Assembly: GCF_006539185.1 (NCBI RefSeq)
Contig: NZ_BJMN01000069.1
Coordinates: 1-35,381 of the forward strand
DNA length: 35,381 bases
Direction of reading: 5' to 3'
DNA from: Streptomyces gardneri
Lineage (GTDB): Bacteria; Actinomycetota; Actinomycetes; Streptomycetales; Streptomycetaceae
In this document: piece after piece, positions 1 through 7,410 of the stretch
How the letters are laid out: every line of letters begins with the position of its first letter
Position numbering within the stretch: the stretch's first letter is position 1
Position numbers and translations under genes: made by a program
Notes under the pieces: model-generated
The model's input: the letters and a program-made list of their open reading frames with translations, nothing else
Told to the model about the DNA's origin: nothing
Databases searched by the model: none

Positions 1-1001
1 GCGTCGGCGACGAAAGCGACCCGCTCCACCCCGGCGCGGACGACCTGGGCGGCCGCGGCAGCGGACGCGTCCCGTACCCCGGCGCCGAGGACCTCGGCGG
101 GCGCGCCAGTGGACGCGTGCCCCGTGCGGGCTCCGGCGACCTCGGCGACCGCCCGAGCGGGCGCCTGCCGTATCCCGGCGCCGCCGAGGGCGGTGACCGT
201 GCCGGTTCCCGCGCGCGGTCCGTGGCTGGGGACGGCTTCCTGGCCGACACGCCCAGCGGGCGGCTCCCCCGGCGCGAGGGCGGGTCCCTGGACGACCGCC
301 CGAGCAGCCGCACGCTCCGCACGGGCAACGGCGACCTCGCCGACCACCCGAGCGGACGCGTGCCGCACCCCGCGAGCGAGCAGCCCGGGACAAGCGACCA
401 GACAGCCGGGCGGATTCCGCGGCCCGCCGTCGGGGAGTCCGGCTCCGCCCGGGCGGCGGGCGCCGGGCCCCTGCCGCGGCTCGTCGTCCTCGTCGACGAC
501 TTCGACGCCCTGGTCGCCCCCGCGCTCGGAGCCTCCGGCCGGCCGGCCGCCGGATCGGTCGTACGGGCCCTGGAGGCCGTCGCCCGGCACGGCGAGCGGC
601 TCGGGGTGCACCTCGTCGCGACCTCGTCCCGCCCAGACCGCACGGCCGACACGGAGCTGGCCCACGGGGCCCGGCTGCGGATCGTGCTCGACGCGCCCCC
701 GGTGGCGGCGGGCCCGGACGTGCCGGCGGCCGGACGGGGCAGGCTCGGCCATCCGGACGGCCGCGTGACCCCGTTCCAGGCGGGCCGTGTGACCGGCCGC
801 ATCCCGCGGACGGCGACGCTCCGCCCGGTGGTCGTCCCGCTGGAGTGGGAGCGGATGGGCGACCCGCCCACCCGACGCCCGGTCCGCGAGCTGGGCAACG
901 GTCCGACGGACCTGGCCCTCCTCGCGAGCGCCCTGGACCGGGCGGCCCGTTCGGTCGAGGCGACGCCCATACCGCCGCTCGCGCCCGCCACCCGCGCCTG
1001 A
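1..1001 (+). CDS. FtsK/SpoIIIE-type ATPase, C-terminal part (5' end outside window)
   Basis: The frame is open from the left edge to TGA at 999-1001, giving about 332 C-terminal residues. The segment LVVLVDDFDALVAP (about codons 160-173) is a hydrophobic Walker B strand ending in DD. It is followed by GSVVRALEAVARHGERLGVH and LVATSSRP, the arrangement seen in the last RecA-like domain of actinobacterial FHA/FtsK-like secretion or translocation ATPases. The tail FQAGRVTGRIPRT is also typical of that group. The Walker A motif would lie upstream of the window. Unusual: codons 14-126 are a degenerate array of 16-residue units of the type DLGDRPSGRLPYPGA, placed before Walker B and so inside the ATPase domain. 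Whether it is a DNA pump or a type VII-like EccC relative cannot be decided from this fragment. Family assignment is fairly secure, role uncertain. Confidence 0.72.
   Translation, partial: VGDESDPLHPGADDLGGRGSGRVPYPGAEDLGGRASGRVPRAGSGDLGDRPSGRLPYPGAAEGGDRAGSRARSVAGDGFLADTPSGRLPRREGGSLDDRPSSRTLRTGNGDLADHPSGRVPHPASEQPGTSDQTAGRIPRPAVGESGSARAAGAGPLPRLVVLVDDFDALVAPALGASGRPAAGSVVRALEAVARHGERLGVHLVATSSRPDRTADTELAHGARLRIVLDAPPVAAGPDVPAAGRGRLGHPDGRVTPFQAGRVTGRIPRTATLRPVVVPLEWERMGDPPTRRPVRELGNGPTDLALLASALDRAARSVEATPIPPLAPATRA
42..380 (+). repeat. In-frame 48-bp / 16-residue degenerate tandem repeat
   Basis: Units begin at codons 14, 30, 46, 62 (divergent, 17 residues), 79, 95 and 111. They share the pattern [DSF]-L-x-[GD]-R-x-S-G-R-[VLT]-P-x. 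A weaker eighth unit (TAGRIPRP) follows at codons 134-141. The reading frame is kept throughout, so the array is translated. The core S-G-R-V/L-P resembles TGRIPR near the end of the same protein. Confidence 0.75.
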
Positions 1002-1034
1002 CGAAGCACCTGACGAAGCACCTGGCGGAGCACC
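999..1034 (+). repeat. 12-bp tandem repeat starting at the stop codon
   Basis: TGACGAAGCACC occurs at 999-1010 and again at 1011-1022. TGGCGGAGCACC, with two changes, follows at 1023-1034. Because the period is a multiple of three, the stop codon is repeated in frame. Confidence 0.8.
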
Positions 1035-1173
1035 CGCCAAGGCGCCTGACGGCACGTCACGAGGGCATCACGATCCCCTGCTTGACACGGAAGGCGGTAT
1101 TGCGGGGGCTCCGCCACCCGGCGTAGACCTGTCGGCACGGGACAGCGACGCGCACAGGAGAGACGGGGCAGCG

Positions 1174-2550
1174 ATGCGTACAACTCTTCGTCCACGCAAG
1201 GCCGCAGTGACCATGACGGCGCTCACGGCGCTCACCGCACTGGCCCTCGCGGCCTGCGGCGGGGGCGGTGGGGGCGCCGGCGAGGCCGACAAGGACCCGG
1301 GAAGCGCCTCGCCCGGCTCCGGCACCTCCCTCAAGGGCGAGAAGATCGAGGTCGCCGCCGTCTGGACGGGCCCGGAGCAGGAGAACTTCACCAAGGTCCT
1401 CAAGGAGTTCGAGAAGCGCACCGGCGCGACCGTCACGTTCGTGCCCGCCCAGGACCCGATCGTGAACTTCCTCGGGACGAAGATCGCCGGCGGCTCCCCG
1501 CCCGACGTGGCGATGCTCCCGCAGGTCGGCGCGATCCAGCAGGCCGCCGCCCAGAAGTGGCTGAAGCCGGTCGGCCCCGAGACCGAGGCCCAGCTCGCCG
1601 CGAACTACTCGCCCGGCTGGCGGAATCTCGGCGCGGTCGACGGCACCCAGTACGGCGTCTACTTCAAGGCCGCCAACAAGTCCCTGGTCTGGTACAACAC
1701 CGCGGTCTTCGAGAACGCGGGCGCGACCGAGCCGAAGACCTGGAAGGAGTTCCTCACCACCGCCGAGACCATCTCGGCCTCCGGGGTCACCCCGGTCTCG
1801 GTCGGCGGCGCGGACGGCTGGACCCTCACCGACTGGTTCGAGAACGTCTATCTCTCCCAGGCGGGTCCGGCCAAGTACGACCAGCTGGCGAAGCACGAGA
1901 TCAAGTGGACCGACCCGTCCGTCGCCGCTGCCCTGACCACGCTCGCCGAGCTGTTCGGGAAGCCCGCGCTGCTCGCGGGCGGGACGAGCGGCGCGCTGCA
2001 GACCGAGTACCCGGTCTCGGTCACCCAGACCTTCACGGGCGGCGACCAGCCCAAGGGGGCGATGGTCTTCGAGGGCGACTTCGCGGCCGTCAACATCGCC
2101 CAGACGAAGGCGAAGATCGGCACGGACGCGAAGGTCTTCCCGTTCCCGGTGGTCGGCGGCGGCACCGCTCCCGTCGTGACGGCCGGCGACGCGGCCGTGG
2201 CGCTGAAGGACACCAAGGGCGCGCAGGCGCTGCTCGCCTTCCTGGCCTCCCCGGACGCGGCGAGGATCTGGGCGGCCGAGGGCGGCTTCCTCTCCCCCAA
2301 CAAGAACCTGGACCCGGCCGCGTATCCGAACGACGTCCAGCGCGAGATCGCCAAGGCCCTCGTGGGCGCCGGTGACGACTTCCGCTTCGACATGTCGGAC
2401 CAGATGCCGCAGTCGTTCGGCGGGACCCCTGGCAAGGGCGAGTGGAAGGCGCTCCAGGACTTCCTGAAGAACCCGAAGGACGTCGCCGGGACGCAGGCGC
2501 GCCTGGAGGCGGACGCGGCGAAGGCGTACCGGACCGCCGCGAAGAGCTGA
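1174..2550 (+). CDS. Extracellular sugar-type solute-binding lipoprotein of an ABC importer
   Basis: A 458-residue protein with a lipoprotein signal: basic start (RTTLRPRK), hydrophobic stretch, and lipobox LAAC with lipidated Cys28, followed by a glycine-rich linker. The mature part (TFVPAQDPIVNFLGTKIAGGSPPDVAMLP, split over two conserved blocks; then KPVGPE, NKSLVWYNTAVF, WKEFLTT) fits family-1 sugar-binding proteins (MalE/UgpB-like). It should capture an oligosaccharide or related ligand outside the membrane and deliver it to the two permeases encoded next. The ATG at 1174 is preceded by AGGAG at 1156-1160, rather far away (13 nt). The gene opens a three-gene operon and ends 9 nt before the first permease. 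The ligand cannot be told from sequence. Confidence 0.9.
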   Translation: MRTTLRPRKAAVTMTALTALTALALAACGGGGGGAGEADKDPGSASPGSGTSLKGEKIEVAAVWTGPEQENFTKVLKEFEKRTGATVTFVPAQDPIVNFLGTKIAGGSPPDVAMLPQVGAIQQAAAQKWLKPVGPETEAQLAANYSPGWRNLGAVDGTQYGVYFKAANKSLVWYNTAVFENAGATEPKTWKEFLTTAETISASGVTPVSVGGADGWTLTDWFENVYLSQAGPAKYDQLAKHEIKWTDPSVAAALTTLAELFGKPALLAGGTSGALQTEYPVSVTQTFTGGDQPKGAMVFEGDFAAVNIAQTKAKIGTDAKVFPFPVVGGGTAPVVTAGDAAVALKDTKGAQALLAFLASPDAARIWAAEGGFLSPNKNLDPAAYPNDVQREIAKALVGAGDDFRFDMSDQMPQSFGGTPGKGEWKALQDFLKNPKDVAGTQARLEADAAKAYRTAAKS

Positions 2551-2559
2551 GGTCCCGGC

Positions 2560-3879
2560 ATGCCGAGGACCGCCCGCACCCGCAGCAACGGCAACAGCAG
2601 GGCGGTCGCGGCGGGGTTCCTGCTCCCCGCGCTGCTCCTGCTCGGGGCGCTGGTCGTCTACCCGATCGGGTACTCCGTCCAGCGCTCGCTCTTCGACCGC
2701 TCCGGCTCCTCCTTCGTGGGCCTGGACAACTACCTCGCGCTCGTCACCGACGACTCGCTCCGCACCGCCGTACGCAACAACCTGATCTGGCTGGTTCTCG
2801 CCCCCGCGGTCGCCACCGCCCTCGGCCTGCTGTTCGCCGTGCTGACCGAACGCATCCGCTGGGGCACGGCGTTCAAGCTGGTCGTCTTCATGCCGATGGC
2901 GATCTCGATGCTCGCGGCCGGGATCATCTTCCGGCTCGTCTACGAGCAGGACCCGGACCGGGGCGTCGCCAACGCCGTCTGGGTCGGGGTCCACGACACC
3001 TTCGCCGAGGCCTCGGGCTTCCCCCGGGCCCGCCCCCTCCCCGTGCACCCGCTCACGGCGGCCGGCGGCGGCGCGTACGTCACCAAGGAGGTGGTGCGCG
3101 CCGGGGAGCCCGTCCGTCTCCCGCTCGTCGGGGTGGCTCCGGGCCGGATGCCCGAGGAGGCCCGCCCGGCCCGCGAGCCGGCCGCGCCGTCGGCCGCCGG
3201 GGACACGGTCACCGGAACGGCCTGGCTGGACTTCACCAAGGGCGGCGGCGGGAAGCCGAACGTCGTCGACCCCGCCGAACTGGGCCTCGCCGGGCTGCGG
3301 ATCGAGGCCGTACGGGACGGGGAGGTGGTCGCCAGGGCCACGGCGGCGGCCGACGGCTCCTTCACCCTGCCCGCCGACCGCGTCGACGGAGCCGTGCTCC
3401 GCCTGCCCGCGAGCAACTTCCGGGAGCAGTACGACGGCGTGGAGTGGCTGGGTCCCTCGCTCGTCACCCCGGCCGTGATCGGGGCGTACGTGTGGATGTG
3501 GGCCGGCTTCGCGATGGTCCTGATCGGCGCCGGGCTCGCGGCCGTACCGCGCGAACTGCTCGAAGCGGCGCGGGTGGACGGGGCGAACGAGTGGCAGGTG
3601 TTCCGCCGGATCACGGTCCCGCTCCTGGCCCCGGTCCTCGTGGTCGTCCTCGTCACCCTGATGATCAACGTGCTCAAGGTCTTCGACCTGGTCTTCGTCA
3701 TCGCGCCGGGCTCGGCGCAGGACGACGCGAACGTGCTCGCACTCCAGCTGTACCGCTCGTCCTTCGGCACGGACGCGGACCTCGGGGTCGGCTCGGCCAT
3801 CGCCGTCGTGTTGCTCCTGCTGGTGCTGCCGGTGATGGCGGTCAACATCCGTCGCATCCGAAGGGAGACCCGCCGATGA
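2560..3879 (+). CDS. MalF-type ABC importer permease with a large extracellular insertion
   Basis: A 439-residue inner-membrane permease. Membrane segments are visible near residues 17-40, 73-96, 105-128, 302-328, 355-375 and 402-425. The cytoplasmic EAA loop that docks the ATPase is at about 332-352 (LLEAARVDGANEWQVF). Typical family members are about 290-310 residues. The extra length is a loop at about 132-298 between the third and fourth segments. Within it, residues 216-285 look like a prealbumin-like SdrD_B/Cna_B-type fold (GTAWLDF, GLAGLRIEAVRDGE, TAAADGSFTLP). The preceding stretch is Pro/Ala-rich. The start ATG follows the lipoprotein stop by 9 nt with GAGG at 2549-2552, suggesting translational coupling. 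The gene's TGA overlaps the next ATG. E. coli MalF also carries a periplasmic insert (P2), but that fold is not evidently the same. Confidence 0.9.
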   Translation: MPRTARTRSNGNSRAVAAGFLLPALLLLGALVVYPIGYSVQRSLFDRSGSSFVGLDNYLALVTDDSLRTAVRNNLIWLVLAPAVATALGLLFAVLTERIRWGTAFKLVVFMPMAISMLAAGIIFRLVYEQDPDRGVANAVWVGVHDTFAEASGFPRARPLPVHPLTAAGGGAYVTKEVVRAGEPVRLPLVGVAPGRMPEEARPAREPAAPSAAGDTVTGTAWLDFTKGGGGKPNVVDPAELGLAGLRIEAVRDGEVVARATAAADGSFTLPADRVDGAVLRLPASNFREQYDGVEWLGPSLVTPAVIGAYVWMWAGFAMVLIGAGLAAVPRELLEAARVDGANEWQVFRRITVPLLAPVLVVVLVTLMINVLKVFDLVFVIAPGSAQDDANVLALQLYRSSFGTDADLGVGSAIAVVLLLLVLPVMAVNIRRIRRETRR

Positions 3880-4820
3880 CCGCCCCCGCCCCGAGGACCT
3901 CCCCCACCCCGAAGACCGCCCGACCTGCCTCACCCCCCTCGCCCCCCTCGCCCACCTCGCCCACCTCACCCGTCTCACCCGTCTCCCGGATCGCGGCCCG
4001 CGCGGCCGGAGGCGCGGTCCGTGTCCTCCTCGTCCTGGCCGGCCTGTTCTGGCTGCTGCCGACGGCCGGGCTGCTCTTCTCCTCCTTCCGCTCGCCCTCC
4101 GACATCGCGGGGAGCGGCTGGTGGGAGGTGTTCGCGGCCCCGGCGCAGCTGACCACCGAGAACTACACCCGGCTCCTCTCGAACGGCACGATCACCGGCT
4201 CGCTCCTCTCCACCGTCCTGATCACCGTCCCGGCCACGCTCCTCGTCCTCCTCCTCGGCTCGTTCGCCGGGTACGCCTTCGCCTGGCTGGAGTTCCCGGG
4301 CCGGGACTGGTGGTTCCTGGGAGTGGTGGCCCTGCTCGTGGTCCCGGTGCAGGTCGCACTGGTCCCGGTGTCGAAGCTCTTCGGCGCGGTCGGGCTCTTC
4401 GAGACGACGCTCGGGGTCGTCCTCTTCCACACGGCTTTCGGCCTGCCGTTCGCGATCTTCCTGCTGCGGAACTTCTTCGCGGAGATCCCGCGCGAGCTCC
4501 TGGAGGCGGCACGGCTCGACGGGGCGGGCGAGGTGCGGCTCTTCACCCGGGTGGTGCTGCCGCTCGGCGGTCCGGCGATCGCCTCGCTGGGGATCTTCCA
4601 GTTCCTGTGGGTGTGGAACGACATGCTGATCGCGCTGATCTTCGCGGACTCGCAGTCGCCGCCGATCACGGTGGCGCTCCAGCAGCAGGTCCGGCAGTTC
4701 GGCAACAACGTGGACGTGCTGGCGCCGGGGGCGTTCCTGTCGATGGTGGTGCCGCTGGCGGTGTTCTTCGCGTTCCAGCGGCAGTTCGCGTCCGGGGTGA
4801 TGGCGGGGGCGGTGAAGTAA
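3876..4820 (+). CDS. MalG-type ABC importer permease
   Basis: A 314-residue partner permease. The ATG at 3876 overlaps the previous TGA (ATGA) and has AAGGGAG at 3861-3867. The first 38 residues are a Ser-Pro-rich cytoplasmic tail encoded by a 9-bp repeat. Six membrane segments follow, the first at about 46-67 (VRVLLVLAGLFWLLPTAGLL). The EAA loop is at about 207-227 (RELLEAARLDGAGEVRLF). It pairs with the MalF-type permease to form the channel. No nucleotide-binding subunit gene follows. In Streptomyces such cassettes commonly share the MsiK ATPase encoded elsewhere, which is the likely partner here (inference). Downstream is a convergent TetR gene only 40 bp away. Confidence 0.92.
   Translation: MTAPAPRTSPTPKTARPASPPSPPSPTSPTSPVSPVSRIAARAAGGAVRVLLVLAGLFWLLPTAGLLFSSFRSPSDIAGSGWWEVFAAPAQLTTENYTRLLSNGTITGSLLSTVLITVPATLLVLLLGSFAGYAFAWLEFPGRDWWFLGVVALLVVPVQVALVPVSKLFGAVGLFETTLGVVLFHTAFGLPFAIFLLRNFFAEIPRELLEAARLDGAGEVRLFTRVVLPLGGPAIASLGIFQFLWVWNDMLIALIFADSQSPPITVALQQQVRQFGNNVDVLAPGAFLSMVVPLAVFFAFQRQFASGVMAGAVK
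3930..3983 (+). repeat. 9-bp coding repeat, six Ser-Pro-x units
   Basis: Six consecutive 9-bp units encode S-P-P, S-P-P, S-P-T, S-P-T, S-P-V, S-P-V in the N-terminal tail of the MalG-type permease. Neighbouring units are identical in pairs or nearly so, which suggests slippage-type growth. Confidence 0.75.
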
Positions 4821-4835
4821 GCCCCCCCCGGGAGC

Positions 4836-4857
4836 GGCTCGGGAGTGGCTCGGGAGT
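4836..4857. repeat. 11-bp tandem repeat between convergent genes
   Basis: GGCTCGGGAGT occurs twice without a gap (4836-4846 and 4847-4857), between the permease stop and the tetR stop. Together with CCCGGG just upstream it can fold into a modest hairpin (GAG/CTC plus CCC/GGG with a bulge). It may serve as a bidirectional terminator, but there is no T-tract. Confidence 0.5.
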
Positions 4858-4860
4858 GCC

Positions 4861-5460
4861 TCAGGCGCGCAGCGCCGCCACCGCCGCGCGCGCGAGCCGG
4901 TCCACGTACCCCTCGGGCAGGGGCGTGCGGACGACGACGAGGCGCCAGTAGAGGGGACCGACGACGAGGTCGAGGGCCTCGGCCGGGTCGGTGTCCTCGG
5001 GGAGTTCACCGCGGGCGACGGCCTCGCGGACGATCCGCGCCATGACGCCCTGCTGGCCGTCGAGCAGCGCCGCCCGGATGGCGTCGGCGATCTCCGGCTG
5101 CCGTGCGGCCTCGACGAGCAGGTCGGGGATGACCTGCGAGGCGATCGGGTGGCGCAGGGCGTACGAGGCCATCTCCAGGAGCGCGCGCACGTCCCCGTCC
5201 AGGGAACCCGTGGCGGGCACCGGGACGCCCTGGGCGGCGAAGGCGCCGACGAGGTCGAGGACGAGCGAGAGCTTGGACTTCCAGCGCCGGTAGACGGCGG
5301 TCTTGCCGACGCCCGCGCGGCGCGCGATGCCCTCGATGGACATCCGGGCGAAGCCGACGGCCGCGAGCTCCTCGAAGACGGCGTCACGGATCGCCTCGGT
5401 CACGTCCTCGCGGAGTACGGCGGCTCCGGCGGGGGTGCGGCGGGGGGTCGGTTCGGTCAT
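4861..5460 (-). CDS. TetR-family transcriptional repressor
   Basis: A 199-residue protein with an N-terminal helix-turn-helix at about residues 40-62 (MSIEGIARRAGVGKTAVYRR), the TetR signature. A helical ligand-binding domain follows (about 75-199). I chose ATG at 5460 because AGG at 5470-5472 lies 9 nt upstream. A TTG at 5478 and an ATG at 5469 are also in frame but poorly placed. The gene is divergent from the ABC-2 exporter. A TAACGT -10-like box on the minus strand (5484-5489) sits beside a candidate operator repeated at 5490 and 5539, so it probably represses both itself and the exporter. The ligand is unknown. Confidence 0.9.
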   Translation of the reverse strand: MTEPTPRRTPAGAAVLREDVTEAIRDAVFEELAAVGFARMSIEGIARRAGVGKTAVYRRWKSKLSLVLDLVGAFAAQGVPVPATGSLDGDVRALLEMASYALRHPIASQVIPDLLVEAARQPEIADAIRAALLDGQQGVMARIVREAVARGELPEDTDPAEALDLVVGPLYWRLVVVRTPLPEGYVDRLARAAVAALRA

Positions 5461-5483
5461 GAACGGCATCCTAACCAACGACG

Positions 5484-5489
5484 ACGTTA
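5484..5489 (-). promoter_or_regulatory. Candidate -10 box of tetR
   Basis: Read on the minus strand this is TAACGT (TAnnnT). It lies 23 nt upstream of the chosen tetR ATG and directly abuts the first candidate operator. No clear -35 is visible. Confidence 0.4.
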
Positions 5490-5509
5490 CGACGATACGG
5501 TTGCGTTCC
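5490..5509. promoter_or_regulatory. Candidate TetR operator 1
   Basis: The site reads CGACGATACGG, then TTG, then CGTTCC. It is an imperfect dyad (GATACG and CGTTCC arms, 4 of 6 positions symmetric around a 4-nt centre). It overlaps the proposed -35 of the exporter promoter and lies next to the tetR -10. A second copy is at 5539-5558. Confidence 0.55.
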
Positions 5510-5530
5510 GACGTGGGAGCGCCCTAACCT
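5501..5530 (+). promoter_or_regulatory. Candidate promoter of the ABC-2 exporter operon
   Basis: TTGCGT at 5501-5506, an 18-bp spacer, and TAACCT at 5525-5530. A start of transcription near 5537 would leave a leader of about 64 nt and place the two operator copies at the -35 and just downstream of +1. Confidence 0.45.
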
Positions 5531-5538
5531 CCACGTAG

Positions 5539-5558
5539 CGACGATACGGACCCGTTCC
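5539..5558. promoter_or_regulatory. Candidate TetR operator 2
   Basis: The site reads CGACGATACGG, then ACC, then CGTTCC. It is identical to operator 1 except for the three central bases, and its start is 49 bp from that of operator 1. It lies upstream of the exporter GTG start. Confidence 0.55.
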
Positions 5559-5600
5559 ATCGCCGACGATGCCCGCACCCCTCGTCGAAAGCGCCCGCCC

Positions 5601-6566
5601 GTGACCACCACCTCGACACTCCCCGCATCCGCCCCCCGAGCGCCCACCACACAGGCACCGGGACCCGACCCCAGCCCCGGCCCCGGACCCGGACCCACCC
5701 CCGACCTCCGCGCGCTCGCCCTGCGCCACGGCCTGACCGTCAGCGGCGCCCGCCCCTCGCTCCCCGTCTACGTCCGGCAGCTCTGGTCCCGCCGCGACTT
5801 CATCGCCGCCTTCGCGACCGCCCGCCTCACCGCCCAGTACAGCCAGGCCCGGCTCGGCCAGGTCTGGCAGGTGATGACCCCACTGCTCAACGCCGCCGTG
5901 TACTACGCGATCTTCGGCGTCCTCATGAACGCCAAGCACGGCGTCCCCGACTACGTCCCGTTCCTGCTCACCGGCATCTTCGTGTGGACCTTCACCTCCG
6001 ACACGGTCCTGGCCGGCACACGCGCGATCAGCGGCAACCTGGGTCTGGTCCGCGCCCTGCACTTCCCCCGCGCGAGCCTCCCGATCTCGCTCGCGCTCCA
6101 GCAGCTCCAGCAGCTCCTGCTCTCGCTCACCGCACTCGGCGTGATCCTCGCCTGCTGCGGCGAGTTCCCCACCTGGAGCTGGCTGCTCGCCGTCCCGGCA
6201 CTCCTCTGCCAGGCGCTGTTCAACACCGGCGCGGCCCTCGTCCTCGCACGGCTCGCGGCCCGCACCCCCGACATCAGCCAGCTGATGCCCTTCGTGCTGC
6301 GCACCTGGATGTACGCCTCGGGCGTCATGTGGTCGATCCAGAACCTCGCGAGCACCGCCCGCTTCCCGGACGCCGTGGCGCTGGCCCTCCAGTGCAACCC
6401 GGCGGCGGTCTACATCGACCTCATGCGCTTCGCGCTGATCGAGAGCTACACGTCGGACCGGCTGCCGCCGCACGTCTGGGCACTGGCCGCCGGCTGGGCC
6501 CTGCTCGCCTTCACGGGCGGCTTCATCTGGTTCTGGAAGGCAGAGGAGACGTACGGCCGTGGCTGA
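5601..6566 (+). CDS. ABC-2 type polysaccharide/teichoic-acid-like exporter permease (TagG/Wzm family)
   Basis: A 321-residue protein with a Pro-rich N-terminal tail (about 1-55). It then has SLPVYVRQLWSRRDFIAAFATARL and YSQARLGQVWQVMTPLLNAAVYY, the amphipathic interface helix and first membrane segment characteristic of ABC-2 polysaccharide exporters. About six membrane segments follow, the last near 297-315 ending in WFWKAEETYGRG. It should form the membrane channel exporting a lipid-linked glycan with the ATPase encoded next, whose start overlaps it by 8 nt. The GTG at 5601 has only a weak ribosome-binding site, but no better start precedes the conserved region. Substrate unknown. The adjacent GT87-like gene supports a glycan. 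Confidence 0.88.
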   Translation: MTTTSTLPASAPRAPTTQAPGPDPSPGPGPGPTPDLRALALRHGLTVSGARPSLPVYVRQLWSRRDFIAAFATARLTAQYSQARLGQVWQVMTPLLNAAVYYAIFGVLMNAKHGVPDYVPFLLTGIFVWTFTSDTVLAGTRAISGNLGLVRALHFPRASLPISLALQQLQQLLLSLTALGVILACCGEFPTWSWLLAVPALLCQALFNTGAALVLARLAARTPDISQLMPFVLRTWMYASGVMWSIQNLASTARFPDAVALALQCNPAAVYIDLMRFALIESYTSDRLPPHVWALAAGWALLAFTGGFIWFWKAEETYGRG

Positions 6567-7380
6567 CATCCAGGGAACCCCCACCGTCGTGGTCGACGGC
6601 GTCCACATCACCTACACGGTCCACGGCGGACACCCCGGCGGACGGGGCAGCGCCACCGCCGCCCTCGGCCGGATGCTGCGCCGTGGCCGAACGGCTCCGG
6701 CCGGCCGCCGCGTCCACGCCGTGAAGGGCGTGAGCTTCGCCGCGTACCGGGGCGAGGCGATCGGCCTGATCGGTTCGAACGGATCGGGCAAGTCGACGCT
6801 CCTGAAGGCCATCGCGGGCCTCCAGCCCGTCGAGCGGGGCCAGGTCTACACCCACGGCCGGCCCGCCCTCCTCGGCGTCAACGCGGCCCTGATGGGCGAT
6901 CTGACCGGCGAACGGAACGTGGTCCTGGGCGGCCTCGCGATGGGCATGAGCCGCGCGGAGGTCCGGGAACGCTACGACGGGATCGTCGAGTTCTCCGGGA
7001 TCAACGAGAAGGACGACGCCATCTCCCGCCCCATGCGGACGTACTCCTCCGGGATGGGCGCCCGGCTGCGCTTCTCGATCGCCGCCGCCAGGAGCCACGA
7101 CGTGCTGCTCATCGACGAGGCCCTGTCGACCGGCGACGCGCGCTTCCGGCGGCGCAGCCAACGGCGGATCGACGAGTTGCGGGCGGAGGCGGGGACGGTC
7201 TTCCTGGTCAGCCACTCGAACTCCACGATCACGGAGACCTGCGAGCGCGCGCTGTGGCTGGAGGCGGGGACGCTGCGGATGGACGGCCCGGCGAAGGAGG
7301 TGGTGGCGGCGTACGAGGAGTTCACCGCGACAGCGAGCAAGGCGGGCACGGCAAGGACCGCAGGCACCAAAGCGGAGTAA
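6559..7380 (+). CDS. ATPase of the polysaccharide-type exporter (TagH/Wzt family)
   Basis: A 273-residue ATPase. Walker A GSNGSGKST is at 72-80, the signature YSSGMGARL at 162-170, Walker B VLLIDE at 182-187, and the switch His (VSHS) at about 219. The wording LLGVNAALMGDLTGERN and DEALSTGDARFR is characteristic of Wzt/TagH-type subunits rather than drug exporters. There is no long C-terminal glycan-binding domain, only a short Ala/Thr-rich tail. It starts at GTG 6559 inside the permease gene, with GAGGAG at 6543-6548. It energises export through the preceding permease. Confidence 0.92.
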   Translation: MADIQGTPTVVVDGVHITYTVHGGHPGGRGSATAALGRMLRRGRTAPAGRRVHAVKGVSFAAYRGEAIGLIGSNGSGKSTLLKAIAGLQPVERGQVYTHGRPALLGVNAALMGDLTGERNVVLGGLAMGMSRAEVRERYDGIVEFSGINEKDDAISRPMRTYSSGMGARLRFSIAAARSHDVLLIDEALSTGDARFRRRSQRRIDELRAEAGTVFLVSHSNSTITETCERALWLEAGTLRMDGPAKEVVAAYEEFTATASKAGTARTAGTKAE

Positions 7381-7410
7381 ACAAGACATAGCGGACTACA
7401 GTGCGGAGGG

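Noticed and set aside
1082..1087. TTGACA upstream of the importer operon as a -35 box
   Set aside because: A perfect -35, but no TAnnnT element 16-19 bp downstream; the nearest, TAGACC at 1124, is far too distant.
1057..3978. A 973-codon minus-strand frame over the ABC importer
   Set aside because: It is an Arg/Gly/Asp-rich shadow of the plus-strand genes, with no domain and no ribosome-binding site.
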